Source: Pogonophryne albipinna (Eukaryota > Chordata > Actinopteri > Perciformes > Artedidraconidae). Taken from it: a DNA stretch of 64,000 nucleotides. Under the pieces are notes generated by a model. It did not search any database, was not told where the DNA came from, and saw only the letters and a program-made list of their open reading frames with translations. Below, in pieces: positions 23,121 through 31,797 of this stretch (positions within the stretch are counted from its first letter, which is position 1; the number at the start of each line of letters is the position of its first letter). The position numbers and the translations under genes were made by a program. The DNA lies in NCBI GenBank assembly GCA_028583405.1, contig JAPTMU010000091.1, positions 495,401 to 559,400 on the forward strand, given 5' to 3'.

Positions 23121-24464
23121 GTTTCTTAAGTACACGGATAATATTATTAAGTTATCAAAAATGAATTACTAATCCTCTGAATAGTACACTTGTATTCTTT
23201 ATAAAGATATCTTATGCCATCTGAACTTAACTTTAAAATCTGGTAATTTTTTACAGAATTTGGAAAAATAAATGTAAATGTTGTAAAACTGAGATTGGAA
23301 AATCTAAATTAGACAAATTAAATTAAAATTTTGAAATTATGCAAATTTTAAAATCTGAATAAATAAATACAAATGAACAGTGTATGGTTTTGACTTTGTA
23401 ATATGAAAATAGGAATATGGTGGAAATCCAAATAAACCGTGTACACTCAAGTTTATGAAATTATGCAAATGTCATAAAATGTGTTAACTACAATACTTCA
23501 ATTCAAAGAAACCACATGTAATCTTTATCTGTGTGGTGAAGAATGTATTAACTGTAATACTTATTATGTCCGCTAGGGGAGCTGTTTTATTTGTAACTCC
23601 TCTCAAATGTATCAACTAGTACTTCCGGTTCATAAACCTACTTCCTGTTTATTTCCTCAAAATATAAAGTTCAAATTACTTTCTTTGAAAAGCATGAAAA
23701 ACAAAACAACTCAATCTACTCTCAACGTTTATCTACACCATCCCTGTGTATTTAATCAGTAGTTACCGGTTGTATCTTTACTCAAACTATTTCACCATCT
23801 AGTAATGCTAACTGGCTAGCTAACTAGCTTAGCAGTATAGCATTAACCACATGTGACTGGGGGAAGGGAACAATGGGAAAACTCAACATCTGCAGATAAA
23901 AAACCACACTGCTTGACAATACAAAACAACACAATCTTCATTTATCTTAGCTCTAAATTCTATAGATGCTGACCTTAAAAGCTGATCTCATACCAATCTT
24001 GTACACAATCGTTTCGGCTTAGAACATCACACAAAAATATACTTTTCGGCTTAAAAACTCCACACAATATACTTTATTAAACCAGACTACGCAGGTTTAA
24101 CACATCAAACATATAGACTAACATGAAAGGACCCAGTCCAGTGTAAAACAGATCAGGTCTGGTACCTACCCAGAGGTATTTAACACAATGTGGACCCAGT
24201 CCTATCCCAGATAAAATCTAGTGCCTCCCCAGAAGGTCTTAATACGATGTAATATTCACATTAATCGGGCGGCGGCGAAGATACAACAGAGACGAATAGA
24301 AACACTATATACAAACTCCACACCACTCGCAATCACCACGGAATTAAACAGGTAACTGTCTCACCTTTCGTTTTGGCCCAGCCAAAAACTCATTTTCTGC
24401 AGCCTAGTGTGATGCTAGTTAGCTTGCAGCCTTCCCCTTTCTTCCAGCTCTATCCCGCTTCAGG
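23121..24464 (-). other. ERV leader between primer site and gag
   Basis: 1.34 kb without a supported coding region on either strand; A/T-rich. Packaging and splice-donor functions would be expected here but no specific signal was identified. Confidence 0.5.
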
Positions 24465-24482
24465 GCCCACCCAGGGACGCCA
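24465..24482 (-). promoter_or_regulatory. Primer-binding site matching tRNA-Asn
   Basis: On the minus strand TGGCGTCCCTGGGTGGGC starts 2 nt after the 5' LTR. It is complementary to the 3' end of vertebrate tRNA-Asn(GUU), including the CCA tail, as I recall that tRNA. Copy 2 carries one mismatch (CCCAACCAGG on the + strand). Confidence 0.75.
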
Positions 24483-24484
24483 AA

Positions 24485-25073
24485 TGTTAGTGTATTCTAG
24501 AACCCTGAAGGCAGGAGAGACTGAAAAGAGTCAAGGGAAGCTTATAAAAGTTAACAGCATTTAATTACACAAAAGATGCGGTGGTGTACAAAATGAAATG
24601 TGCGAGTGGAGGCGCTCTCCTCATCCGACCGGTCAGTCCAGGTCCGCAGGTAGAAAGAGGTCAATTCTTGGCTTGCTCTTCCTGTTGTCATCTGAGGTCT
24701 TCTCCTATTGGCCGGCGTCGTCGGGGGGCGGGTCCAATGCAATTCCTGCCTTTTTCCGTTGTTAAATTATATCATTCTGGTGTCTGTGGTCATTTAAACA
24801 TTCCCTAATAAACGTTATTCAGCGGTAATAAATGAGTGCTAAACCCAGTGTGCTCGGTGTACAACATCACATGTCATTTCACCTTTGATTCACGGTTTGA
24901 AAATGCAGCATTTCGCCACATGCTAATGCTAACCGGAAGTGAATAATTTTCAGAATAAAAGTATTAAGTTAATAGTTAGTGAACTTCCGGTTTTTCAGAA
25001 TAAAACGGATTTAAATTAAATTGTGTATTTAATTCAAATTACGCCATATCAACATTGATTTTAATTTCTAACA
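24485..25073 (-). repeat. ERV 5' LTR
   Basis: 589 bp, begins TGTTAG and ends CTAACA on the + strand. The related but older solo copy at 34385-34950 shows the family has inserted here before. Confidence 0.9.
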
Positions 25074-25077
25074 GTGA

Positions 25078-25999
25078 CCAACAAGGTATCAGTGGCGGAT
25101 ACAAACTACTTTCGGTTCCAGATCTGCCCAAGGAGACCATTATCGACGGACAAAGATTTCTGTTTGAATACAGTGACTTTGTGTCTGGAGATGTGGTTGA
25201 GGGGGATCTCATTGATGAGTGTGTGCACACCACTCTAAAATACGGACTGGAAAGGATGTGTACTAACAATGACACATGCTTTCTGACAATGAATGGCGGC
25301 ACATGTGCCATCATTGGTCAAGATGGACACTACGCAGCGGTCGACTCCCATGCACGCAGTGCGTCTGGGATGAGCGATGGCGAGGGGCGTAGTGTTGTTT
25401 TGTATTTCAGAGGCCTTGAAAACGTGTTTGAATACATATGGACATTTGCAGCGTTCCTCAAGAAGTCTCAAAAACAGTTTGAGATCGCTGGTGTCCGAGT
25501 CACTCAAATAGGCCCAATAGAAAACAGTAATCTGTCTTTGGCTCCAAGAGTGACTCCCAAACCGACAGAGACTGATTTGGGTTGTAGTTCAGCTATTCAG
25601 TCCACACTTGGCTGCACCAACATTCAGATGGGTGCAAAGCGTAAGATTCGTAAGGGATCTTCTGCTTGCAAAAAAATAAAAAAGAGTGATGTTACCGCAG
25701 TTAATTCAGACGTTGTTTTTGTCAAAGAAGTAACAAGTGAACGACTGCAGTTTAATCCTCTTAGTAATCAACTTGCACAAGCTCTTTGTGACCAGTTACA
25801 TGTGCAGTCAGAGAAAGTAGATGTTGTGTCTACACAAATTGGTTTGTTAGGGGCTCCATGTCTCAATGACAAAATAGAGGGTGACGGGAACTGTTTCTTC
25901 AGAGCAGTGAGTCAAGCTGTGTGTGGTACACAAAGGCAGCACACAATAATTAGGCGTGCAGTGGTTCATCAAATGCAGAGCAACACTGGTGACTTGTGA
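25078..25999 (+). CDS. C-terminal half of C76-like protease domain plus OTU protease N-half
   Basis: Continues the frame cut at 16184. The first part, through CFLTMNGGTCAIIGQDGHYA, reaches AVDSHARSASGMSDGEGRSV. D-S-H matches the Asp/His pair of C76-type proteases, which with the Cys of GLQCMA completes a plausible catalytic set. A basic linker (AKRKIRKGSSACKKIKKS) follows, then LQFNPLSNQLAQALCDQLHV and the OTU signature KIEGDGNCFFRAVSQAVCG (catalytic Asp/Cys loop D-G-N-C). The frame stops at 25997-25999 and the OTU domain resumes one frame over. OTU proteases cleave ubiquitin chains. OTU domains accompany many fish Helitrons, consistent with the downstream Helitron domain. Confidence 0.7.
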
Positions 26000-26272
26000 G
26001 CGTATTTTGACCTCCTCCATGTCAGAATACCTCAGCACATCGAAAATGCGTGAGGTTGGCAGTTGGGCAACAGAATTAGAAATTCAAGCAGCAGATTGGT
26101 TTGGAGTTAATATATTCACATATTGTGATCCACGCTGGCTTAAATATAGTTGCGAGAACGGGCAGTTGTCTAATCAGGGGGTTTATTTGGAAAACTGCAA
26201 TGGTAACCATTATGAGACTGTTGTTGTTGTGGGTGTTGCAAAGTGGATACTTCGTGTTCAAGACTGTACAAT
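25986..26272 (+). pseudogene. OTU protease C-half (frameshifted)
   Basis: Continues the OTU domain in another frame: SEYLSTSKMREVGSWATELE, then IQAADWFGVNIFTYCDPRWL and VYLENCNGNHYETVVVV. N-H-Y supplies the catalytic His. The shift relative to 25078-25999 lies within a few bases of 25995, so the protein is broken here unless it is a sequencing error. Confidence 0.65.
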
Positions 26273-26339
26273 GTCAGACGGACAACTAGAGGCAAAAGGA
26301 GGGTTACGGAACAAACGCATGGTACATCGTCTGCTGGGG

Positions 26340-26808
26340 ACACAGATTGTGTGGAAAAGAGTGATGCAAGTAAAATCACTCTTAAATTTAATCCATTGTG
26401 CAATGAAGTGCAAAAAACACTTTGTAATATAGACTTTGAAAAGCAGGATGTGCAGGGACCTACAGTAACTAGGTGCTCAAATACACTTGTAATTGTGCAA
26501 TGCTTTCAAAAGAAAAAATATACTTGAAACACTGATAAAAATCATTTTGAGCCAGTGGTTTGTATCATACCTTATGATAAACAAAGGTGCTTTAAATTGT
26601 GTAAAGTGGGTGGTTCGTAAGAGACACGGTGTATGTGTAGCAGTGTTGATATCTGTACTGGGAAGGGTGGGGTTAAAAAGACTGCAGAGTGTTGCAAACA
26701 GCTGCAGTCGACAGATTTAAAAAAGAGATACAGGTCACACATTAAACTGTATTATAAAAGTGACACCATGTAGCAGCAAAGGATCAACAGGTTATCAAGA
26801 GAGTCAGG
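26340..26808 (+). pseudogene. Second, decayed OTU module and Lys/Tyr-rich region
   Basis: KITLKFNPLCNEVQKTLCNI parallels LQFNPLSNQLAQALCDQLHV before the first OTU domain. HFEPVVCIIPYDKQRCFKLC parallels the segment around its catalytic His, so a second module existed but has lost its centre. Further on, LKKRYRSHIKLYYKSD resembles the Lys/Tyr-rich repeats that precede the replication-helicase part of fish Helitrons. Several frame changes and stops are present. The circovirus insert begins at about 26810. Confidence 0.5.
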
Positions 26809-26814
26809 TTTTCA

Positions 26815-27117
26815 TCAGAGTGGAGGTTTTAGTTCATCATCATAATCAATCCACCCGTAGTTGATGGATGTGTCATCCTCACTACGGTTGAAAGTGGAGC
26901 TTTGCGCTGGTATAAATGACACAATACAGTTAATCTTGTAATAATCATATGCGACAGCCCCCATGAAGTCACTGAGTTTGAAGATCCACTGGTAGTTGGT
27001 ATCTGCTTTGGGCCCCACATCGAAGCCATCCATCTTGCGTAATACCACGTGATGTAGACCGTCTCTGCGCCTGCGCGGCGCCCTTCTCCGGGCTCTCATT
27101 CTCGGGCGGGAGATCAC
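26815..27117 (-). pseudogene. cap: Circovirus capsid, N-terminal part
   Basis: About 100 codons on the minus strand. It begins with an Arg-rich tract (RMRARRRAPRRRRDG), the nuclear-localisation and DNA-binding arm typical of circovirus capsids, followed by a beta-rich region with YQWIFKLSDFMGAVAYDYYK. It terminates at 26815 where the virus-host junction lies. The remainder of the gene is at 28350-28577. Role in the virus: single structural protein of the shell. Confidence 0.75.
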
Positions 27118-27171
27118 TGTCCTGCGCCGTGCTCCTCCTCTTTCTCTGGAACCTATAAGACAAAAAACGTT

Positions 27172-27239
27172 CCGAGGTTGCCGTTAGTATCTGGAACCAT
27201 GGCACCAGCACCATCATCCATCACCATGTCCAACCTCGG
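27172..27239. other. Candidate degenerate circovirus origin region
   Basis: CCGAGGTTG (27172-27180) and CAACCTCGG (27231-27239) are exact inverted repeats in the cap-rep intergenic region, enclosing TTAGTATCTGG. Circovirus origins have a stem-loop with a TAGTATTAC-like nonamer; TAGTAT is kept, the rest is not. The loop is too long for a normal origin, so this may be decayed or coincidental. Confidence 0.4.
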
Positions 27240-27274
27240 CACCTTGGAACCATGGCTCCAACTCGGTCTAAACC

Positions 27275-27299
27275 ATCATTTTTGCACAGCAAAAATGAT
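27275..27299. repeat. Perfect 11-bp hairpin over the rep start
   Basis: ATCATTTTTGC, loop ACA, GCAAAAATGAT. The right arm contains the rep ATG (27295-27297). Confidence 0.6.
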
Positions 27300-28215
27300 C
27301 ATCCCTCAACTAAAAGGGATAACCCCTTATAAGCGATGGTGTTTCACTCTGAATAATTACACCGAAGCTGATCTGGAGCCGATTAAATCCAAGCTAACCG
27401 AAGCTACATGCCTGTATGCTATCGTTGCTAAGGAGACCGGAGCTAACGGTACTCCGCATCTTCAGGGATTCATAAACCTGATAAAAAAGGTACGACTTTC
27501 ACAAGTAAAAGCCTTTGTAACTACCCGAGCCCACTTGGAGCAGGCGAAGGGCAGTGATGCCGACAATGAAAAGTACTGTTCTAAGGACGGAGATATTTAC
27601 CTAGCCATTGGTAAACAGTCAGCGTCTGGAAAGCGGACCGATCTCGATGCAGCCGTTGAGATTTTGAAAAATAACAGTGGGAACATGTTCGAACTAGCCA
27701 ACCAACTGCCGGCTGTCTACATTCGATATGGGCGTGGCTTCAACAACTGGGTGGATACGGCGCGAATCCAGAAGCCACGTGACTGGAAGACCAACGTCAT
27801 CGTCTACGTAGGTCCTCCAGGATGTGGAAAATCTCGCGCATGCGCAGACGCTTTCCCTGCCGTCGAGAACGTCTACTACTAAACCCGCGGGGAGTGGTGG
27901 GATGGCTACTCCGGACAGGAAACTGTCATAATGGATGACTTCTACGGCTGAATGAAGTATGATGAGATGTTACGAATCTGCGACTGCTACCCCCATCGTG
28001 TCCCTGTGAAAGGTGCCTTCATCCAGTTTATGGCTAAAACCCTGTGAATCATCTCCAACTCCCCCGTGGATCAGTGGTATAAATTCAACAAGTTCGACCC
28101 CGCTGCCCTCATGCGGCGGGTTAATGTGTACAAAATGTGGAATGGAGCCAACGACACCTTTGAGGAACTGAAAGACACACCAGCGTACAACCCAACTTTA
28201 CCGTATCATTTTTAA
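27295..28215 (+). pseudogene. rep: Circovirus replication-associated protein (Rep), three stops
   Basis: 306 codons from ATG 27295 to TAA 28213-28215, about the length of circovirus Rep. HUH endonuclease motifs: I CFTLNNYT, II TPHLQGF, III KYCSK (catalytic Tyr). Superfamily-3 helicase: Walker A GPPGCGKS, Walker B VIMDD, motif C IISNS. Rep nicks the origin and drives rolling-circle replication. In-frame stops lie at 27880-27882, 27949-27951 and 28045-28047. The frame is otherwise unshifted from start to end, which is remarkable for an old insertion. An alternative ATG at 27178 extends the frame upstream but does not match the family start. AATAAA follows the stop directly. Confidence 0.92.
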
Positions 28216-28349
28216 TAAAAATTGTCAAAGTTAAACATTACATCTCATGTCATTTTTATAACACATTGGTACGTTAAGGGAGCGAGCCGTTAGGCGAAGG
28301 GACCGATTACTCAGGCCGAAGGGCATGCTTGCACAGCGGGGAATCGAGA

Positions 28350-28577
28350 TTACTGTAAGGTTAGCAGACTCTTGAATTTCATCCAGGCTGTAATTCGAAC
28401 CATGTACGTTCTGGGCTCTGTTGCTGGTTCATGCCATACCTTGAGCCCGTAATGTAACACACTTTGTCCCTGTTCACTGTCTAACCAGTTACTCTTCCCC
28501 GCTTGTGCCCCACTGACAAGGTAGTACTTCGGCACGTAAGTACGGGTAAACCCCTGTTTACCCTTCCATTCCCTGGA
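28350..28577 (-). pseudogene. cap: Circovirus capsid, C-terminal part
   Basis: Minus-strand frame ending at 28350. It contains TSREWKGK, TRTYVPKYY, SVLHYGLKVW and YMVRITAWMKFKS. The HYGL...ITAW.KFKS ending resembles the last strand region of circovirus capsids. The gene is split from its N-terminal part by the viral rep, as expected if the circle was opened within cap. I cannot tell from the sequence whether any capsid codons were lost at the junction. Confidence 0.65.
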
Positions 28578-28599
28578 TGTTGAATGTCCGTAGTATGGT

Positions 28600-29208
28600 G
28601 GGACATTTGTGGGTGTCTTGAGCTTTTACACGACAGGCAACAGCATTGCATGTTTCAGGACACATGTCTGATGCCTGTTGATGTTGGACAGGAAGTGTTG
28701 GATCAGTATTTTGATAGTACATTACATGTCGCTCCAGCAGAGGGTAATAGTCCTGTGAGGCTGTGAGCAGACATTTCCAACAAAGCAAAATGCTTTCCTG
28801 TATTGCTCCCACTGGGCTTTAACACCTACCAAGATAACATTATCACGCTATTTTAATATGCGTGTTTTAAATGCTGATGTTAGGTTTGCACAAAATATAG
28901 AATACATTTTTTATGCTCAGTATTTGTCTGAGGTGCAACAGGTATTGTCCAGTGTGTCTATTGCATTGTGAAAAGGCAAAGCAGGCTTTCCATCCAAACC
29001 GATGGAAGATCATTTGTTGAATCAGGAAACCATAAGAAAACTGTTGCAATTTGATGATGGCTTTCGTTGACTCTCACCTATTAGAGTACTGCAGCATTTT
29101 GGCAGCGCGCACAGAATGACCTCCTAGCTTGTGTGCGTACCTGGTTTTGTTCATTCTCTTCGGCTGATCTTCGGTGGGCAAATCTACTCAACACTATTTT
29201 AAAACAGT
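28600..29208 (+). pseudogene. Helitron Rep/helicase N-terminal region (Helitron_like_N), decayed
   Basis: Reading across frames: LHVAPAEGNSPVRL, then DISNKAKCFPVLLPLGFNTY, then RYFNMRVLNADVRFAQNIEY, then IFYAQYLSEVQQVLSSVSIA and finally QNDLLACV and CSFSSADLRWANLLNTILKQ. This order matches the region preceding the Helitron nuclease in fish Helitron/Helentron proteins. At least three frame changes and several stops are present. It ends abruptly at 29208 where a LINE begins; the HUH nuclease and helicase parts are not in the window. It identifies the host element of the proteases and of the circovirus insert. Confidence 0.75.
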
Positions 29209-30905
29209 AAGGCAAGGCAAGTTTATTTATATAGCACCTTTCAACAAAAGGCAATTCAAAGTGCTTTACAAAAAAAACGAAAGACATTTAGAAAATGGCA
29301 TTTAAAATCAGTCATTAAAAAGAAAAGATAATAAAATAAACATTAAAAGAAAAAATACATGGATAAAAGTTACAGTGCAGTTTAAGATGTAAATAGTTCA
29401 ATTAAAAGCAGCGACAAAAAGAAAAGTCTTCTTGCTGGATTTGAAAGTAGTCAGAGTTGCAGCGGACCTGCAGGTTTCTGGGAGTTTGTTCCAGATATTT
29501 GGAGCATAATAACTGAACGCTGCTTCTCCATGTTTAGTTCTGACTCTGGGGACAGAAAGCTGACCAGTCCCTGAAGACCTGAGAGATCTGGATGGTTCAT
29601 CATTTAGCAGGAGGTCAGAAATGTATTTTGGGCCTAAACCATTCAGTGCTTTATAAACCAGCAGCAGTATTTTGAAATCTATTCTTTGACACACAGGAAG
29701 CCAGTGTAAAGACTTCAGAACAGGAGTGATGTGATCCACTTTCTTAGTGTTAGTGAGGACTCGAGCAGCGGCGTTCTGAATCAGCTGCAGCTTTCTAATA
29801 GATTTTTTAGTGAGACCTGTGAAGACACCATTGCAGTAGTCCAGTCTACTGAAGATAAAAGCATGGACAAGTTTTTCCAAATCCTGCTGTGACATTAGTC
29901 TTTTAATCCTAGATATGTTCTTTAGGTGATAGTAGGCTGATTTAGTAACTGTTTTAATGTGACTGTTGAAACTCAGGTCAGAGTGTCACGATTCTCTTGT
30001 TATGTCGTTTTGTAGTTTTGTATGTTTGGGTGTTTGCTGTCATGTTTTCCTCCCTGTTTATTGTCTGGTCCTTTTCCTTGTGTTTTTTCCTCCCGTCGTT
30101 AGTTCCCTGGTGTGTCTAAGTGTCTGATTGTGTTCACCTGTTGTCCTTGTGTTTCTCCTCCCCTGCCCAGCTGTTTCTCGTCCCGTGATTACCCCTCCCT
30201 GTATTTAGTCGTGTCTCTTCCTGTGTTCAGTGTTGGGTCGTCTTTCGTATGTGACTGAGTTCACCGGTGAGTGTTCTGTTTTGTCTATGTTATGTAGTTA
30301 TCCTTGAAATAAAGGTTTTTCACGTTAATCTGCATTTGGGTCCTGCTTGCTGCACACACCGTGACACAGAGTCCATGACTACACCTAGATTTCTGGCTTT
30401 ATCTGTTGTTTTGAACATTGCAGACTGAAGCTCAGCGCTAACTTTTATAAGTTCTGCCTTGGCTCCAAAAACCATTACCTCAGTTTTATCTTTGTTTAAT
30501 TGGAGAAAGTTCTGACACATCCAGTCATTGATTTGTTCAATGCACTTACTCAGTGTTTGAATTGGAGCATAGTCTCCTGGTGAAATTGTTATGTAAATTT
30601 GTGTGTCATCCGCATAGCTATGGTAACTTATTTTGTTGTTCTTCATTATCTGAGCCAGTGGTGGCATGTAGACGTTAAAGAGAAGAGGCCCCAAGATGGA
30701 GCCTTGAGGTACCCCACATGTCATATTTGTCAACTCAGATGTGTATTTACCTAAAGAAACAAAGTTGTTTCTGTCCTTTAAGTAGGATTCAAACCAATTT
30801 AGAACTGTTTCCGAAAGTCCCACCCAGTTTTCCAGTCGGTCTAGTAATATGTTGTGGTCAACAGTGTTGAACGCAGCACTGAGATCTAAGCAGCAGACTT
30901 CTAAA
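29209..30905 (-). mobile_element. L2/CR1-type LINE, 5'-truncated, with RT
   Basis: Minus strand. The 3' end (reverse of AAGGCAAGGCAAGTTTATTT) is at 29212. Reverse transcriptase at 30823-30370 reads GLSETVLNWFESYL, CGVPQGSILGPLLF and YADDTQIYI (catalytic D-D), then LNKDKTEVMVFG. The downstream part (29983-29398) reads FSRLDYCNGVFTGL, LLVYKALNGLGPKYI and FSYYAPNIWNKLP. A solo LTR at 29984-30366 splits the ORF. The endonuclease is missing. The element lies against the broken end of the Helitron. Confidence 0.85.
29984..30366. repeat. Solo LTR, 383 bp, inside the LINE
   Basis: Begins TGTCACG and ends CGTGACA, flanked by the 5-bp duplication CAGAG (29979-29983 and 30367-30371). An AATAAA is at 30308-30313. 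No internal retroelement sequence is present, so it is a solo LTR. Confidence 0.8.
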
Positions 30906-31017
30906 CAATGAACATACGCAACTTGGAAGAACTAAAGTTTTATGCGTTCTAGTATTGCAATGCAAACCCATGATGTAATGACAGTAATTAAGAATAATGT
31001 AGTCATTGAATGCTCAT
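30906..31017. other. Short unassigned spacer with left target duplication
   Basis: No gene seen; the TGAATGCTCAT copy at 31007-31017 is the left target duplication of the next element. Confidence 0.5.
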
Positions 31018-31438
31018 GACCGAAAGAACGAGATTGCGGATACAAGCGGCCGAGATGGGTTTTCTCCGCAGGGTGGCTGGCGTCTCCCTTAGGGATAAGG
31101 TGAGAAGTTCAGTCATCCGGGAGGGACTCGGAGTTGAACCGCTCCTCCTTCGCGTCGAAAGGAGCCAGTTGAGGGGGTTCGGGCACCTAGTAAGGATGCC
31201 ACCTGGGCGCCTCCCTAGGGAGGTATTCCAGGCACGTCCAGCTGGGAAGAGACCAAGGGGTAGACCTAGGACCAGGTGGAGGGATTATATCTCTTCGCTG
31301 GCCTGGGAGTGCCTTGGGATCCCCCAGTCAGAGCTGGTTGATGTGGCCAGGGAAAAGAAAGTTTGGGGCTCTCTGCTGGAATTGCTACCCCCGCGACCCG
31401 ACCACGGATAAGCGGGAGAAGATGGATGGATGGATGGA
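31018..31438 (+). mobile_element. Non-LTR retrotransposon 3' end with GATG tail
   Basis: 5'-truncated insertion flanked by an 11-bp duplication TGAATGCTCAT (31007-31017 and 31439-31449). It encodes the last 130 or so residues of a LINE ORF2 (GFLRRVAGVSLRDKVRSSVI, LLLRVERSQLRGFGHLVRMP, RGRPRTRWRDYI) and ends in (GATG)n, the type of tail found in RTE/Rex3-like and related fish elements. The reading frame is intact from 31010 to 31411. Confidence 0.75.
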
Positions 31439-31449
31439 TGAATGCTCAT

Positions 31450-31797
31450 TTCAGTAGATTTAATCAAACAAAACAAACATATTGGACATGGCCTCAAGAC
31501 TGTAACCTCTTCACATTCTATTGAAATGGTCAATTACTAGCCATATCTTACACATTGCTGTTTTGAATCATTAATATGTGGATGACGGTTGAACTGGATG
31601 ATGTAACATGTATGCCATCTGCTGGAATGAAGACGTATCACACTGTTGGCGTTGTTTTTTAGACAACAAAAATTGAATGAAGCTCTCATCTCATAAACAA
31701 TATTTGAGTACAGACACCATCCTGCAGAGAGCACACTACCCAACAGCACGTTTTTGGTCTAGCATCACTTTACAAAACATTTGCATTAAGACACTAA
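31450..31797. other. Unassigned, no gene seen
   Basis: About 350 bp with no recognised repeat or coding signal; it may be the continuation of whatever was present before the LINE insertions. Confidence 0.4.

Larger units (their letters stand above)
6985..24876. repeat. Copy 1 of an about 18 kb near-identical direct repeat
   Basis: This interval matches 46154-64000 in the same orientation. The coordinate offset drifts only from 39169 to 39124 over nearly 18 kb, through small indels such as 1-base homopolymer changes, one 20-bp deletion near 13280 and a few others. The left limit is set by the N gap at the start of copy 2, the right limit by the end of the window, so neither true boundary is visible. 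Confidence 0.95.
16185..25073 (-). mobile_element. Endogenous retrovirus, 8889 bp, pol-deleted, very recent
   Basis: Bounded by 589-bp LTRs (TGTTAG...CTAACA) that I can distinguish at about one position. It is flanked by a 4-bp target duplication, GTGA at 16181-16184 and 25074-25077. Transcription runs on the minus strand: 5' LTR 24485-25073, primer-binding site, leader (23121-24464), gag fused to integrase C-terminus (20793-23120), about 4 kb of unassigned sequence, polypurine tract, 3' LTR 16185-16773. LTR near-identity points to recent insertion. Protease, RT, RNase H and the integrase core are absent, so any mobility would depend on a complete relative. Confidence 0.9.
26810..28600. mobile_element. 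Endogenous circovirus genome, about 1.8 kb, one unit, permuted
   Basis: In order: capsid N-terminal part (minus), intergenic region, rep (plus), short 3' region, capsid C-terminal part (minus). Joining the two ends in a circle gives the circovirus plan: rep and cap divergent from an intergenic origin region, their 3' ends meeting. The length fits circoviruses (about 1.7-2.1 kb). Helitron-type coding sequence lies on both sides, so the insert sits inside that element. Borders are uncertain by about 30 bp. Multiple stops in rep show it is not functional. Confidence 0.85.

Noticed and set aside
26969..27217. 82-codon minus-strand frame overlapping the capsid start
   Set aside because: Different frame from the Arg-rich capsid arm; no known circovirus gene in this position and no family match recognised.
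28558..28812. 84-codon minus-strand frame at the right circovirus border
   Set aside because: Opposite the Helitron frame that matches known domain order; ends in a frame other than the capsid one.
31420..31442. GATG repeats as an independent microsatellite
   Set aside because: They are the tail of the LINE insertion, bounded by its target duplication.
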